The notes beneath the pieces are model-generated. The model saw nothing but the letters and a program-made list of their open reading frames with translations, was not told where the DNA came from and ran no database searches. The position numbers and the translations under genes are program-made. A stretch of DNA of 34,431 bases, taken from assembly GCA_021778845.1 (NCBI GenBank), contig JAJYBU010000037.1, positions 1 to 34,431 on the forward strand. The letters run 5' to 3'. Below, in pieces: positions 1 to 8,216 of this stretch. The DNA comes from Acidobacteriota bacterium. Lineage in GTDB: Bacteria > Acidobacteriota > Terriglobia > Terriglobales > Acidobacteriaceae. How positions within the stretch are numbered: position 1 is the stretch's first letter; each line of letters starts with the position of its first letter.

Positions 1-247
1 CATCGGCGTCCTCAGCGGCAAAGGCGAAGGCGTCGACCCCACGCCCATCCTCGCCAAGGCCATCCATCTCGACGGCGTCTACGTCGGCAGCAGCGGCATG
101 CGCGCCCGCCTCAACGCAGCTATCGAAGCCAACAACATCCACCCGGTCATCGACAGCACCTTCCCCCTCACCCAGGCTCACGAAGCCTTCGCCCACATGC
201 AGTCCGGCAGCCACTTCGGCAAGATCGTCCTCACCCTCCGCGACTAG
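1..247 (+). CDS. Zinc-type alcohol dehydrogenase, C-terminal fragment
   Basis: The last 81 codons of a gene that begins before the window, ending in TAG. The visible end matches the C-terminus of medium-chain dehydrogenase/reductases. It has a strand-and-loop segment (VYVGSSGMRARLNAAIEANN), the phrase HPVIDSTFPLTQAHEAF, and a final GSHFGKIVLTL before the stop. In this family the region closes the nucleotide-binding domain and packs on the catalytic domain, and the conserved H-x-G-K-I-V-L ending is typical of NAD(P)-dependent zinc alcohol dehydrogenases and quinone reductases. The zinc ligands and the Rossmann glycine motif lie outside the window, so substrate and cofactor cannot be judged. 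The downstream gene is 191 bases away on the same strand, with a hairpin repeat between them. Confidence 0.8.
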   Translation, partial: IGVLSGKGEGVDPTPILAKAIHLDGVYVGSSGMRARLNAAIEANNIHPVIDSTFPLTQAHEAFAHMQSGSHFGKIVLTLRD

Positions 248-279
248 AAAAGCAAGCCGTCGTAGTAGATAGCTCCATC

Positions 280-312
280 GCCGTCATCCTGAGCGAAGCG
301 AAGGATGACGGC
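280..312. repeat. Perfect 11-bp inverted repeat (REP-like hairpin)
   Basis: GCCGTCATCCT is followed by an 11-base loop GAGCGAAGCGA and then the exact reverse complement AGGATGACGGC. It lies between the dehydrogenase stop and the phosphofructokinase gene. There is no T-run after either arm, so it is more like a dispersed palindromic element than a simple terminator, although it could protect or end the upstream mRNA. The loop sequence resembles intergenic elements that I associate with Terriglobia genomes; that link is from memory and was not searched. Confidence 0.75.
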
Positions 313-341
313 TTTGCCCTTGCCTTTCTGCCTCTCATCCC

Positions 342-385
342 GAGCGCAACAACGAACCCGCTTCTCGCTCGCAACACGAGCGCCC
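342..385. repeat. Intergenic repeat, copy A (partner at 14215-14258)
   Basis: This 44-base stretch, starting GAGCGCA and ending CGAGCGCCC, aligns without gaps to 14215-14258, with about 35 of 44 positions the same by eye. It contains two inverted GCTCG/CGAGC words. Both copies lie next to sequence rich in TTTGCC/TTGCC hexamers. It is probably a dispersed noncoding element. Confidence 0.55.
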
Positions 386-438
386 ATTCTTCCTCCTCCA
401 CCAGCGTTATCATTCTCAAGTCGAGCAGGAGGCTTGAA

Positions 439-1476
439 ATGCGAATTGGAATGTTAACCGGCGGCGGCGATTGCCCCGGCCTGAATGCCGTAATCCGTGC
501 AGTCGTCCGCAAAGGCGTGCTCCACTACAACGACGAGTTCATCGGCTTTCTCGAAGGCTGGCGCGGCGTCCTCGACGACCGCACCATGCCCCTCGACCTC
601 ACCACCACCAGCGGAATCCTGCACCGCGGAGGCACCATCCTCCGCTCCTCCCGCACCAACGTCAAAAAGATCGAAGGCGGCTTCGAGCGCTGTCTCGAAG
701 TCATCGCCAGCCACAAACTCGACGCCCTCATCGCCATGGGCGGCGACGACACCCAGTCCATCTCCGTCGAACTCGCCGCCCGCGGCGTCCACTGCGTCGG
801 CGTCCCCAAAACCATCGACAACGACCTCTCCGGCACCGACGCCTGCTTCGGCTTCGACACCGCCGTCACCATCGCCACCGAGGCCATCGACCGCCTCCAC
901 TCCACCACCGAAGCCCACTCCCGCGTCCAGGTCGTCGAAGTCATGGGCCGCGACGCTGGCTGGATCGCCGTCACCTCCGGCATCGCCGGCGGCGCCGACG
1001 TCATCCTCGCACCCGAGCACCCCATCGACATCGACGACGTCGTCCGCCTCCTCCGCGCCCGCTGGCAGAGCGGCAAACGCTTCGCTCTCGTCGTCGTCGC
1101 CGAAGGCGCTAAACTCCCCGAGCACACCGGCCAGATCGCCGTCGGCACCAAGCTCGACTCCTTCGGCCACGTCCGTCTCTCGGGCATCGGCCAGGTCCTC
1201 GCCGAAGAGATCGAAAAGCGCACCGGCTACGAGACCCGCAGCGTCAACCTCGGCCACACCCAGCGCGGAGGCACCCCCACCGCCTTCGACCGCATGCTCG
1301 CCACCCGTTACGGCGTCGCCGCCATCGACCTCGTCCACCAGCAAAAGTTCGGCCGCCTCGTCGTCCTCAAGGGCACTGAGATCACCGACATCCCCATCGC
1401 CGACGCCATCGCCAAAACCCGCACCGTCAGCGACGACCTCTTCGCCGTCATCAAAGGCCTCCAGCCCCGCCCCTGA
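439..1476 (+). CDS. 6-phosphofructokinase, PPi-type by specificity residues
   Basis: A complete phosphofructokinase of 345 residues that phosphorylates fructose 6-phosphate in glycolysis. The N-terminal nucleotide loop is GGGDCPGLNAVIR (residues 8-20). The active-site segment PKTIDNDLSGTD covers 123-134 with the catalytic base in TIDND, and EVMGRDAGW lies near 167-175. The numbering matches E. coli PfkA. Residue 104 is Asp (GGDDT, 101-105) instead of Gly, and residue 124 is Lys instead of Gly. In characterised family members this Asp/Lys pair marks pyrophosphate-dependent enzymes and blocks ATP. I therefore predict a reversible PPi-dependent enzyme. The ATG has a strong AGGAGG six bases upstream. 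The gene converges on the exporter operon with only six bases between the stops. Confidence 0.93.
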   Translation: MRIGMLTGGGDCPGLNAVIRAVVRKGVLHYNDEFIGFLEGWRGVLDDRTMPLDLTTTSGILHRGGTILRSSRTNVKKIEGGFERCLEVIASHKLDALIAMGGDDTQSISVELAARGVHCVGVPKTIDNDLSGTDACFGFDTAVTIATEAIDRLHSTTEAHSRVQVVEVMGRDAGWIAVTSGIAGGADVILAPEHPIDIDDVVRLLRARWQSGKRFALVVVAEGAKLPEHTGQIAVGTKLDSFGHVRLSGIGQVLAEEIEKRTGYETRSVNLGHTQRGGTPTAFDRMLATRYGVAAIDLVHQQKFGRLVVLKGTEITDIPIADAIAKTRTVSDDLFAVIKGLQPRP

Positions 1477-1482
1477 CCGCGC

Positions 1483-2601
1483 TCACGCCAGCCTGCCGCG
1501 AAACAGCCGCCCGGCCACGATCATGCTCACCACTCCGATCGCCACCAGCGGCCAGTACTGCGGCCAGTACTCCGAAGCGCTTCCGCCTTCCAGAAAGCTC
1601 CCACGCAGAATCACCAGAAAATATCGCAGCGGGTCGAACAGCGTAACGTACTGTACGGCCCGCGGCATATTCGCTATCGGCGTCGCAAACCCCGACAGCA
1701 CAATCGCCGGCACCATAAACAGAAACACCCCCAGCAGCCCTTGCTGCTGCGTCACCGCCAGCGACGAGATCATCAGCCCGATCCCCACCGTCGCCAGCAG
1801 AAAGCACCCAAAGCCCACATACAGTCCCACAAAGCTTCCCGTAAACGGCACGTGGAACCAGAAGATCGAAGCCAGCACAATGAACGTTCCTTCGATCATT
1901 CCCACCAGGTAACCCGGCAGCGCCTTCCCCATTAAAATCTCCGTCGGACTCATCGGCGTCACCAGCAACTGGTCGAACGTCCCCATCTCCCGTTCGCGCG
2001 CCACCGAAAGCCCGGTCGTCAGCAGGCTCACCAGCAGCGTAAGAATCCCGCAGATCCCCGGCACAATGAACCACCGCGAGATGAGATTCGGATTGAACCA
2101 TGCGCGATCCAGCAGCACCGTCGATGGCGCACGCGCTCCGTGCGCTGTAATCAACGCCCCATTGAACGTCGTCACGATCGACTGCGCATATCCACTCGCC
2201 AGCCCTGCCGTATTCGAGTCTCGCCCATCCAGAATCAACTGAATATGCGCCGTCTTTCCCCGCTCGATATCAGAGCTGAACGTCGGACCAATATCCATCG
2301 CCATCAGCGCCGACTTGTCATCAATCGCCTGCTGTAAATCTTTTTGATTCCGCACCACTCGCAGCAGATCAAACGTCGGCGACCCCGCAAAGCGCGCAAT
2401 CAACTCCCGCGACAACTGCCCCTGATCCTGGTTGTACACCACAAACGGAACATGCTGCAGGTCGAACGTCGCCGCATACCCAAACACCAGCAGTTGAATG
2501 ATGGGCGGCCCAATCAGCACCGCCCGGCTCGCGGCATCGCGCAACAGCGCCAGCAGTTCCTTGATCGAAAGCGCAATCACGCGTTGAAGTATCGACCCCA
2601 T
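1483..2601 (-). CDS. ABC-2 type transporter permease (YbhR-like)
   Basis: A 372-residue inner-membrane permease and the last gene of the five-gene exporter operon. It shows the ABC-2 layout: one N-terminal membrane segment (about 25-45), a long extracytoplasmic domain (about 50-180), then five hydrophobic segments. The coupling-region motif AREREMGTFDQLLVTP lies near residue 200, and the loop before it carries WFNPNL, both typical of the YbhR/YbhS and YhhJ families. Its ATG shares one base with the stop of the preceding permease (TGATG), so the two are translationally coupled. It probably forms a heterodimer with that permease. In E. coli, YbhFSR is linked to drug and cation export; the substrate here is not known. 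Confidence 0.9.
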   Translation of the reverse strand: MGSILQRVIALSIKELLALLRDAASRAVLIGPPIIQLLVFGYAATFDLQHVPFVVYNQDQGQLSRELIARFAGSPTFDLLRVVRNQKDLQQAIDDKSALMAMDIGPTFSSDIERGKTAHIQLILDGRDSNTAGLASGYAQSIVTTFNGALITAHGARAPSTVLLDRAWFNPNLISRWFIVPGICGILTLLVSLLTTGLSVAREREMGTFDQLLVTPMSPTEILMGKALPGYLVGMIEGTFIVLASIFWFHVPFTGSFVGLYVGFGCFLLATVGIGLMISSLAVTQQQGLLGVFLFMVPAIVLSGFATPIANMPRAVQYVTLFDPLRYFLVILRGSFLEGGSASEYWPQYWPLVAIGVVSMIVAGRLFRGRLA

Positions 2602-3716
2602 CAGTCCAGCCTCTTATGAAATCGCAGCAGCGCAATGCTCAGAAAAACCACGCACAGCACACCCAATCCAAAAATATTCGGCAGAATCACCGACCATACA
2701 TCGCCCGCCAGAAACGAGCTTTGCAGCATCGCCACAAAGTACCGCGCTGCAACAATGTGGGACATTCCCCTGATCATCTTCGGCATCGAGCTGATATCGA
2801 AGATAAAACCCGACAGAATAAACGCAGGCAGAAACGTCGTAATGATCGCCACCATCGCCGCCACAAACTGGTTGCGCGCCAGCACCGAGATCACCAGCCC
2901 CATCCCCAGCGCCGTCAGCAGAAACAACGCCGCAATCCCAAACAGCACCAGCACCGACCCGCGCAGCGGAACCCCAAACAGAAACACCGCCATCAGCGTC
3001 GACATCGCCATGCCGCCCATCCCCATCATGAAGTAAGGAATCAGCTTGCCCAGCAGAATCTCGGTCCTCGCCACCGGCGTCACCATGATCCCCTCCATCG
3101 TGCCGCGCTCCCACTCCCGCGCCACCACCAGCGCCGTCAGCAGCGCACCAATCAGCGTCATAATGATCGCAATCAATCCCGGAATCAGATAGTCGCGACT
3201 GCGCAGCGAAGGATTGAACCACACCCTCATATCCGCCACAACCGGCACCGTCAGATGCACTCCCTCGCGTGTTGCCTCCTGCTGCTGCCACAGCAGCCAC
3301 GTGCCCGTCACATAGTTCTCAATCAGCCGCGCCTGGTTCGCATCCACGCCGTCCACCATCAAGTGAATCGGCGCGCTCCCGGAGCGATACGAGAGCCGCG
3401 TAAAATCGCTTCGCAGCCACACAATCGCATCGGCTTTCCCTTGCAGCATCGCCTGCTGCGCCGACGCCTGATCGCCATACAGCGTCGGGCTGAACCACGT
3501 CGAGCGCTCCAGTTCCGCCAGAAACGAAGCCGTCCTCTGCGTCGGATGATCCACCACCTCCGCCACCTGAATGTGTCGCGCATCCAGCGAAACTCCGTAC
3601 CCAAAGATCAGCAGCAGCACCACCGGCAGCACGAACGCAATCGCAATGCTCGAAGGATCGCGCACAATCTCGTACACTTCTTTTCGCATCAGGCCGGTCA
3701 ACCGCATCATCTTCAC
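2601..3716 (-). CDS. ABC-2 type transporter permease (YbhS-like)
   Basis: A second ABC-2 permease of up to 371 residues, paralogous to its downstream neighbour. An N-terminal membrane segment (about 24-44) is followed by an extracytoplasmic domain and a five-segment core. Family marks are RVWFNPSLRSRDYLIPG before the second membrane segment and REWERGTMEGIMVTPV in the coupling region. The start is uncertain. A GTG overlaps the ATPase stop in GTGA, and ATG codons follow at codons 3 and 4. AGGAGG lies five bases before the GTG and eleven before the first ATG, so either is possible. The coupling to both neighbours supports a single mRNA and a YbhS/YbhR heterodimer. Confidence 0.9.
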   Translation of the reverse strand: MKMMRLTGLMRKEVYEIVRDPSSIAIAFVLPVVLLLIFGYGVSLDARHIQVAEVVDHPTQRTASFLAELERSTWFSPTLYGDQASAQQAMLQGKADAIVWLRSDFTRLSYRSGSAPIHLMVDGVDANQARLIENYVTGTWLLWQQQEATREGVHLTVPVVADMRVWFNPSLRSRDYLIPGLIAIIMTLIGALLTALVVAREWERGTMEGIMVTPVARTEILLGKLIPYFMMGMGGMAMSTLMAVFLFGVPLRGSVLVLFGIAALFLLTALGMGLVISVLARNQFVAAMVAIITTFLPAFILSGFIFDISSMPKMIRGMSHIVAARYFVAMLQSSFLAGDVWSVILPNIFGLGVLCVVFLSIALLRFHKRLD

Positions 3717-5446
3717 GACGCCCTCCTGCTCATCTGCTCATGCTCTTCAATCAGCGCAATGAATGCGTCTTCCATACTCGGATGCTGCTGGTCTGCACGT
3801 CGCACCTTCGCCTTGATCTCCGCCGGCGTCCCCTGCGCCAGAATCTCTCCCAGCGACATCAACACCAGGTGATCGCAGTACTCCGCCTCCTCCATAAAGT
3901 GCGTCGTAACCAGGCACGTCGTTCCTCCTTCCGCCAGCGCATTCACGCGTGCCCAGAACTCCCTCCGCGCCAGCGGATCAACTCCTGACGTAGGTTCGTC
4001 GAGAAACAGAATCTCCGGCTCATGCATCAGCGCGCACGCCAGCGCCAGCCGCTGCTTATACCCCAGCGGCAGGCTGCCCGCATTCATGCCCGCATACTCC
4101 TTCAACTCCATCTCATCCAGCGCCCACGCAATGCGTTCCTTCCTGCGCTGGTTCTGCAACCCATACGCTGAAGCGAAGAACGAAAGATTCTGCTGCACGC
4201 TCAGCGGCCCATACAGCGCGAACTTCTGCGACACATAGCCAATGCGCGCACGCGCCTTCGCCGAAGCCGTCAGCAGATCCACCCCTGCAACGCTCAGCGT
4301 TCCCGAAGACGCCGCCAGCAGTCCGCACAGCATCCTGAACGTCGTCGATTTCCCCGCGCCATTGGCCCCCAGCAGACCGAAGATCTCTCCCCTGCGCACC
4401 GAGAAGCTGATATTCTTCACCGCCGCAAACGTGCCAAAGTAGCGGTACAGATCCTTCACCACAACAATCGGCTCGTCGCCATCCTTCACGTCTCTGTGTT
4501 CCGGCAGCGGAATCGAATGGCGCTCCGCCCGGTTGAACAGCAGGCTGACAAACGCATCTTCCAGCCGCGTCGGCACAGCCTTCAGCGCTCCGGTGCCCAC
4601 CAGTTTCTCCGGTAGCACCGGCGGCTCCGCCCTGTCCATCACGATGCGTAACCCATCGCCTTGAATCACCGTATCGATCACTCCCGGCAGCCGCGCCACA
4701 CTGGCCTGCACATTGCGCGGCGCCGACGAAATACCTCCCAACACGTAAGCATGTCCCCGCAGCGGCGCCGCAAGCTGCCCCGGATCTCCCTGCGCCAGAA
4801 TCTCGCCCTCATGCAGCAGAATCACATGATCGCAGCGCTCCGCCTCATCCATATACGCGGTACTCAGCAGCACCGTCACATTCCGGCTCGCAATCTGCTG
4901 CCGAATAATGCTCCACAACTCCCTCCGCGAGATCGGATCAACCCCCACGCTCGCCTCATCCAGCAGCAGCAACTGCGGCGATGGAATCAGCGTGCACGCC
5001 AGCCCCAGCTTCTGCTTCATCCCTCCCGACAACTGCCCCGCCAGCCGCCCTCGAAACGGCCCCAGCGCCGTCATCGTCAGCAACTCATTGAATCGCTCCT
5101 CGCGCATCGCATACGGAATCTCATGCAGGCTCGCAAACAAATTAAGATTCTCTTCCACCGTCAAATCTTCATACAGCCCGAAGCGTTGCGGCATGTACCC
5201 GACCTCACGTTGCAGCGCCAGCGCCTCCTTCGGCACCGCATGCCCCAGCACGCGAATCTCTCCCGCAAGCGGCGTCAGGATCCCCACCAGCAACCGCAGC
5301 AGCGTCGTCTTCCCGGCTCCATCCGGCCCGATAATGGCCGTCATGCTTCCCACCCCAAGCTGCAGCGAAACATCCTTCAGCGCATCTCGCCGCTCGGCTC
5401 CCTTGCCGAACGACTTGCTCAGGTTCTTCACCACCACCGCGTCCAT
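3713..5446 (-). CDS. ABC transporter ATPase, two fused nucleotide-binding domains (YbhF-like)
   Basis: A cytoplasmic ATPase of 577 residues with two ABC domains in one chain, close to the 578 residues I recall for E. coli YbhF. Domain 1 has Walker A GPDGAGKT (about 40-47), signature LSGGM (139) and Walker B LLLLDE (159-164), but Ala replaces the H-loop His in STAYMDEAE (about 197). Domain 2 has Walker A GANGAGKST (360-368), a degenerate signature LPLGY (459), Walker B ILFLDE and the H-loop His in TTHFMEEAE (516). An intact site (Walker A and His of domain 2 with LSGG of domain 1) and a degenerate site are therefore expected. I chose the ATG that follows the adaptor stop by one base (TGATATG). 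An in-frame ATG 12 codons upstream lies inside the adaptor gene and has no ribosome binding site. Confidence 0.93.
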   Translation of the reverse strand: MDAVVVKNLSKSFGKGAERRDALKDVSLQLGVGSMTAIIGPDGAGKTTLLRLLVGILTPLAGEIRVLGHAVPKEALALQREVGYMPQRFGLYEDLTVEENLNLFASLHEIPYAMREERFNELLTMTALGPFRGRLAGQLSGGMKQKLGLACTLIPSPQLLLLDEASVGVDPISRRELWSIIRQQIASRNVTVLLSTAYMDEAERCDHVILLHEGEILAQGDPGQLAAPLRGHAYVLGGISSAPRNVQASVARLPGVIDTVIQGDGLRIVMDRAEPPVLPEKLVGTGALKAVPTRLEDAFVSLLFNRAERHSIPLPEHRDVKDGDEPIVVVKDLYRYFGTFAAVKNISFSVRRGEIFGLLGANGAGKSTTFRMLCGLLAASSGTLSVAGVDLLTASAKARARIGYVSQKFALYGPLSVQQNLSFFASAYGLQNQRRKERIAWALDEMELKEYAGMNAGSLPLGYKQRLALACALMHEPEILFLDEPTSGVDPLARREFWARVNALAEGGTTCLVTTHFMEEAEYCDHLVLMSLGEILAQGTPAEIKAKVRRADQQHPSMEDAFIALIEEHEQMSRRAS

Positions 5447-5447
5447 A

Positions 5448-6533
5448 TCAGTTCGTCCCGCAAGGATGCGCGTCGATCGCATGCGGTGGGTTGTCGCTCA
5501 GCGGAATCACCACCGTCGCCGGCATGCCCAGCCGCAACCGGTGGTCCGGATTGCACGCGTACACTCGCACCCGATACACCAACTGCGTGCGCAACTGCGT
5601 CGTCTCCACATTCTTCGGCGTAAACTCCGACACCGGCGAGATATATCCGATCCACCCCTGAAACCGCTGTCCGGGAAAGCTGTCCGACTCAACCCACGCG
5701 CGCATTCCCAGCGCAACCTTCCCCATCTCCGGCTCCGGCAGATACGCCCGCACCCACAGCGGATTATCCAGCGCCAGCGTAAACACCGGCGTCTGCGGCG
5801 TCGCCATATCCCCGGCTTCCAGAATCCGATCCTGAATCACACCATCCGCCGGAGCGTACAACTGCGTATCATTCAACTGCTTCTGCGCCAGCGCCAGCGC
5901 CGCCACATCCGCCTTCTCTGTCGCCTCCGCCGCCGCAATGTCCTCCTTCCGTGGTCCAATCACCGCCAACCGCAGCACCTGCTCCTTTGCCGCCAGCGCC
6001 TGCTCCTTTGCCGCCAGCGTAGCCTGGTCCGTCAGGTACGTCCGCTCCGCATCGTCGCGAATCTGCAACGAAACATACTGTTGCTTCGCCAGCGTCTGCT
6101 GCCGCTGATAGAACGTCTCCGCGTTCGCCAGATTATCTTTGGCCGCCTGCACATCCGCCGTTGCCCCAGCCACATCCGCGCGCGCCTCCGCAATCTCTTC
6201 CGGACGGCTCCCCGCCAGCAACCGCGCCACCACCTGCTGCTGCGCCGCCAGCGACGACTGGCTTTGTCCCACCGCATCCACAAACCTCTTCTGCACCAGT
6301 TGCGCCACCAACTGTCCCGTGTGCACCGCACTTCCTTCATCCACCAGCAGCGTCTCAATCCGCTCACTGTCGTTGAACGCCAGCTCCACCTGCCGTATGT
6401 CGACATTGCCATACAGCGTGATGTTCTCGCTCGGCGCACGCCGGTGCGTCATCCGGTAGACCACAGCAGCGCCGACTCCCACCAGCAACACAATCACCAC
6501 CACCATCCCAACGCGTTTCTTCACTGAGACCAT
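5448..6533 (-). CDS. HlyD-family periplasmic adaptor of ABC exporter (YbhG-like)
   Basis: A membrane-fusion protein of 361 residues that joins the inner-membrane ABC exporter to an outer-membrane channel. There is one N-terminal membrane anchor (about 10-28). The first beta strand NITLYGNVDIRQVELAF follows, and this GNVDIR phrase is typical of the YbhG group. A long Ala/Gln/Glu-rich alpha-hairpin (about 85-210) follows, then the second half of the lipoyl domain (LYAPADGVIQDRILEAGDM) and a beta-barrel ending near LRLGMPATVVIPL. The chosen ATG has GGGAGAAG just upstream; a TTG six codons earlier is less likely. It lies 29 bases after the TolC-like gene and directly before the ATPase gene. Confidence 0.9.
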   Translation of the reverse strand: MVSVKKRVGMVVVIVLLVGVGAAVVYRMTHRRAPSENITLYGNVDIRQVELAFNDSERIETLLVDEGSAVHTGQLVAQLVQKRFVDAVGQSQSSLAAQQQVVARLLAGSRPEEIAEARADVAGATADVQAAKDNLANAETFYQRQQTLAKQQYVSLQIRDDAERTYLTDQATLAAKEQALAAKEQVLRLAVIGPRKEDIAAAEATEKADVAALALAQKQLNDTQLYAPADGVIQDRILEAGDMATPQTPVFTLALDNPLWVRAYLPEPEMGKVALGMRAWVESDSFPGQRFQGWIGYISPVSEFTPKNVETTQLRTQLVYRVRVYACNPDHRLRLGMPATVVIPLSDNPPHAIDAHPCGTN

Positions 6534-6562
6534 CTTCTTCTCCCAACACAACTGTGGTGCCT

Positions 6563-7927
6563 CTACTTCGAAGCATTGCCATCCAGCAGCACATTGATCG
6601 CGTCGATGTCCGTCGGCGTCAGCACGCCCGCCGCCGCCTTCAACTGCGTCCTCGCAACCAGTTGCATATACAGCGCGAGATAATACGTCCGCTCAGCCGC
6701 CGCATAGTTCGTCGTCGCCGTCAGCAAGTCAATGATCGAGCGGCTTCCAATCTCATAGCCCTTCCGCGTCCCTGCCATCGACACCTCAGCCGACGTCACC
6801 GACTGCCTCGACGCCTCAAACTGTGCCACGCTGCTCTGCAGATCCAGAAACGCCGTCTCCGTATCCAGCTTGATCTGGTCCTGCACATTCGCAACATTCG
6901 CCTTGCTCGCTCGCGCCTGCGCCTCGGCCTGATGAATGCTCGCCCTCGTGCCGCCGCCCTCATAGATCGGAATCGCCACATTGAACGAAGCCCCGATCTG
7001 GTCCACCATCACCGGCGGAATCAGCGTTCCCGCCGCATGCATCCCAACCCCGTTCAGGCTCAACGTCGGCCACCGCGCACGCTTCGCAAGCTGCACCTGC
7101 CGTTCCGACACATGCAGCGACTCCTTCGCCTGTCGCAGCAGCGGCTGATTCCTCAACGCCACATCCACCCACGGCTCCATCGCATCCGGTTGCGGTCCCA
7201 CCGCCTCCAGCGTCGTCACATCCTGCAACGCCTCCACCGGGTGATGCGTCAGCCGCTCCAACTGGCTCTTCGCCACATCCACCGCATTCTTCGCCGTCAC
7301 CAGGCCAGCCTTGGCCGCATCCAACTGCGCCTGCACCTCCTGCACCGAGATGATGTCCCCCGTTCCCACCTTCAGATTCGTCCGCGTCTGATCATCAATG
7401 CTCTGCAACAACGCCATCTGCTGCTGCGCCACGCGTTCATTCGCCTGCGCCTGCAGCACGCCAAAGTACGCCTGCGTCACCTCCAGCGCAATCAACTGTT
7501 GCGCAAACGCCAACGCCGCTTCGCTCTCTCGAATCCGATGGTCAGCCTGCTTCATCGCCGTAAACGCCTGCCCATCGAAGATCGTCTCCGTCAGGCTCGC
7601 GCTGAACACATCGGAGTGATATCCCGTCGAAAGCGGCTCTGCGCCAAAGCCCGTCACATACGCCGTATTCATCCCTCCACTGGCAGCCCCATTAAGATGT
7701 GGCATCACCGCAGCCCGTGCCAGTGGCCTCCCGGAAAGCTCTGCGTCCAGTTGCGCCTGCGCCTGCGCAATCACCGGCGAAGCCGCAGCCGCCTGCTGAT
7801 ACGCCGTCTGCAAATCCTCCGCCGCTGACGGCGCTGCACCCACAGCCGCCCACCCCCACACGACAAGCACCGTCAGATACCCTGCCAACGACCTCCGCTG
7901 CCAATCATGAGCACCTTGTCTTTTCAT
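6563..7927 (-). CDS. TolC-family outer membrane efflux protein
   Basis: The first gene of the exporter operon, about 454 residues. An N-terminal signal segment (residues about 10-35, ending near AAPSAAED) precedes two outer-membrane-efflux repeats. The first begins LQTAYQQAAAASPVIAQAQA. The second begins near AMEPWVDVALRNQPLLRQAK, with the family-typical Leu/Ala/Gln-rich helices and a central SLNGVGMHAAG strand. The protein should trimerise as the outer-membrane duct for the HlyD/ABC complex encoded next. The start is uncertain. The listed ATG gives a proper signal peptide, with AAGGAAGG about 12 bases upstream. An ATG 11 codons earlier has GGTGGAG, and the frame stays open further upstream. 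No TetR-type regulator lies beside the operon, unlike ybhGFSR in E. coli. Confidence 0.9.
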   Translation of the reverse strand: MKRQGAHDWQRRSLAGYLTVLVVWGWAAVGAAPSAAEDLQTAYQQAAAASPVIAQAQAQLDAELSGRPLARAAVMPHLNGAASGGMNTAYVTGFGAEPLSTGYHSDVFSASLTETIFDGQAFTAMKQADHRIRESEAALAFAQQLIALEVTQAYFGVLQAQANERVAQQQMALLQSIDDQTRTNLKVGTGDIISVQEVQAQLDAAKAGLVTAKNAVDVAKSQLERLTHHPVEALQDVTTLEAVGPQPDAMEPWVDVALRNQPLLRQAKESLHVSERQVQLAKRARWPTLSLNGVGMHAAGTLIPPVMVDQIGASFNVAIPIYEGGGTRASIHQAEAQARASKANVANVQDQIKLDTETAFLDLQSSVAQFEASRQSVTSAEVSMAGTRKGYEIGSRSIIDLLTATTNYAAAERTYYLALYMQLVARTQLKAAAGVLTPTDIDAINVLLDGNASK

Positions 7928-8149
7928 CGGAACGTCAAGGCCTTCCTTGCCTGAAAGCATCTCATCGTACTCCACCCATCCACTCCGCTTCAGTGATCGC
8001 GCTGCGTGCCCGGCCACAGACCACAGCATGCATCCCGGCGCCGCAACAGTCCATCCGTTACGCCTCGCACACTGCATCGAACACCCCGCCGCCCAGATCC
8101 GTGCTGAGACCCGCAATAGGCGTTCTCAAGCGTTGTTGAGCCCTGCAGC

Positions 8150-8178
8150 AAAAATCGCTCCCCGAAGGGAGCGATTTT
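8150..8178 (-). terminator. Intrinsic terminator with UUCG tetraloop
   Basis: A perfect 12-bp stem AAAATCGCTCCC / GGGAGCGATTTT encloses a four-base loop. Read on the minus strand the loop is TTCG, the very stable UUCG tetraloop closed by C-G, and the stem runs into TTTTT. It lies 38 bases after the stop of the leftward DUF427 gene, so it ends that transcript and isolates it from the exporter operon. Confidence 0.88.
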
Positions 8179-8216
8179 CAGCCAGTCCAGAACAAATTTG
8201 TACATGACTTCAGAAG

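Noticed and set aside
280..312. Inverted repeat as intrinsic terminator of the dehydrogenase gene
   Set aside because: No T-run follows the stem on either strand, and a related element occurs in another intergenic region, so a repeat family is more likely.
454..1344. Long leftward frame inside the phosphofructokinase gene
   Set aside because: Its Asp/Gly/Val/Ala-rich composition is what the antisense of C-rich codons gives; the sense strand has clear family motifs.
5447..5482. Upstream ATG adding 12 residues to the fused ATPase
   Set aside because: No ribosome binding site, and it would start inside the adaptor gene; the downstream ATG gives the length usual for YbhF.
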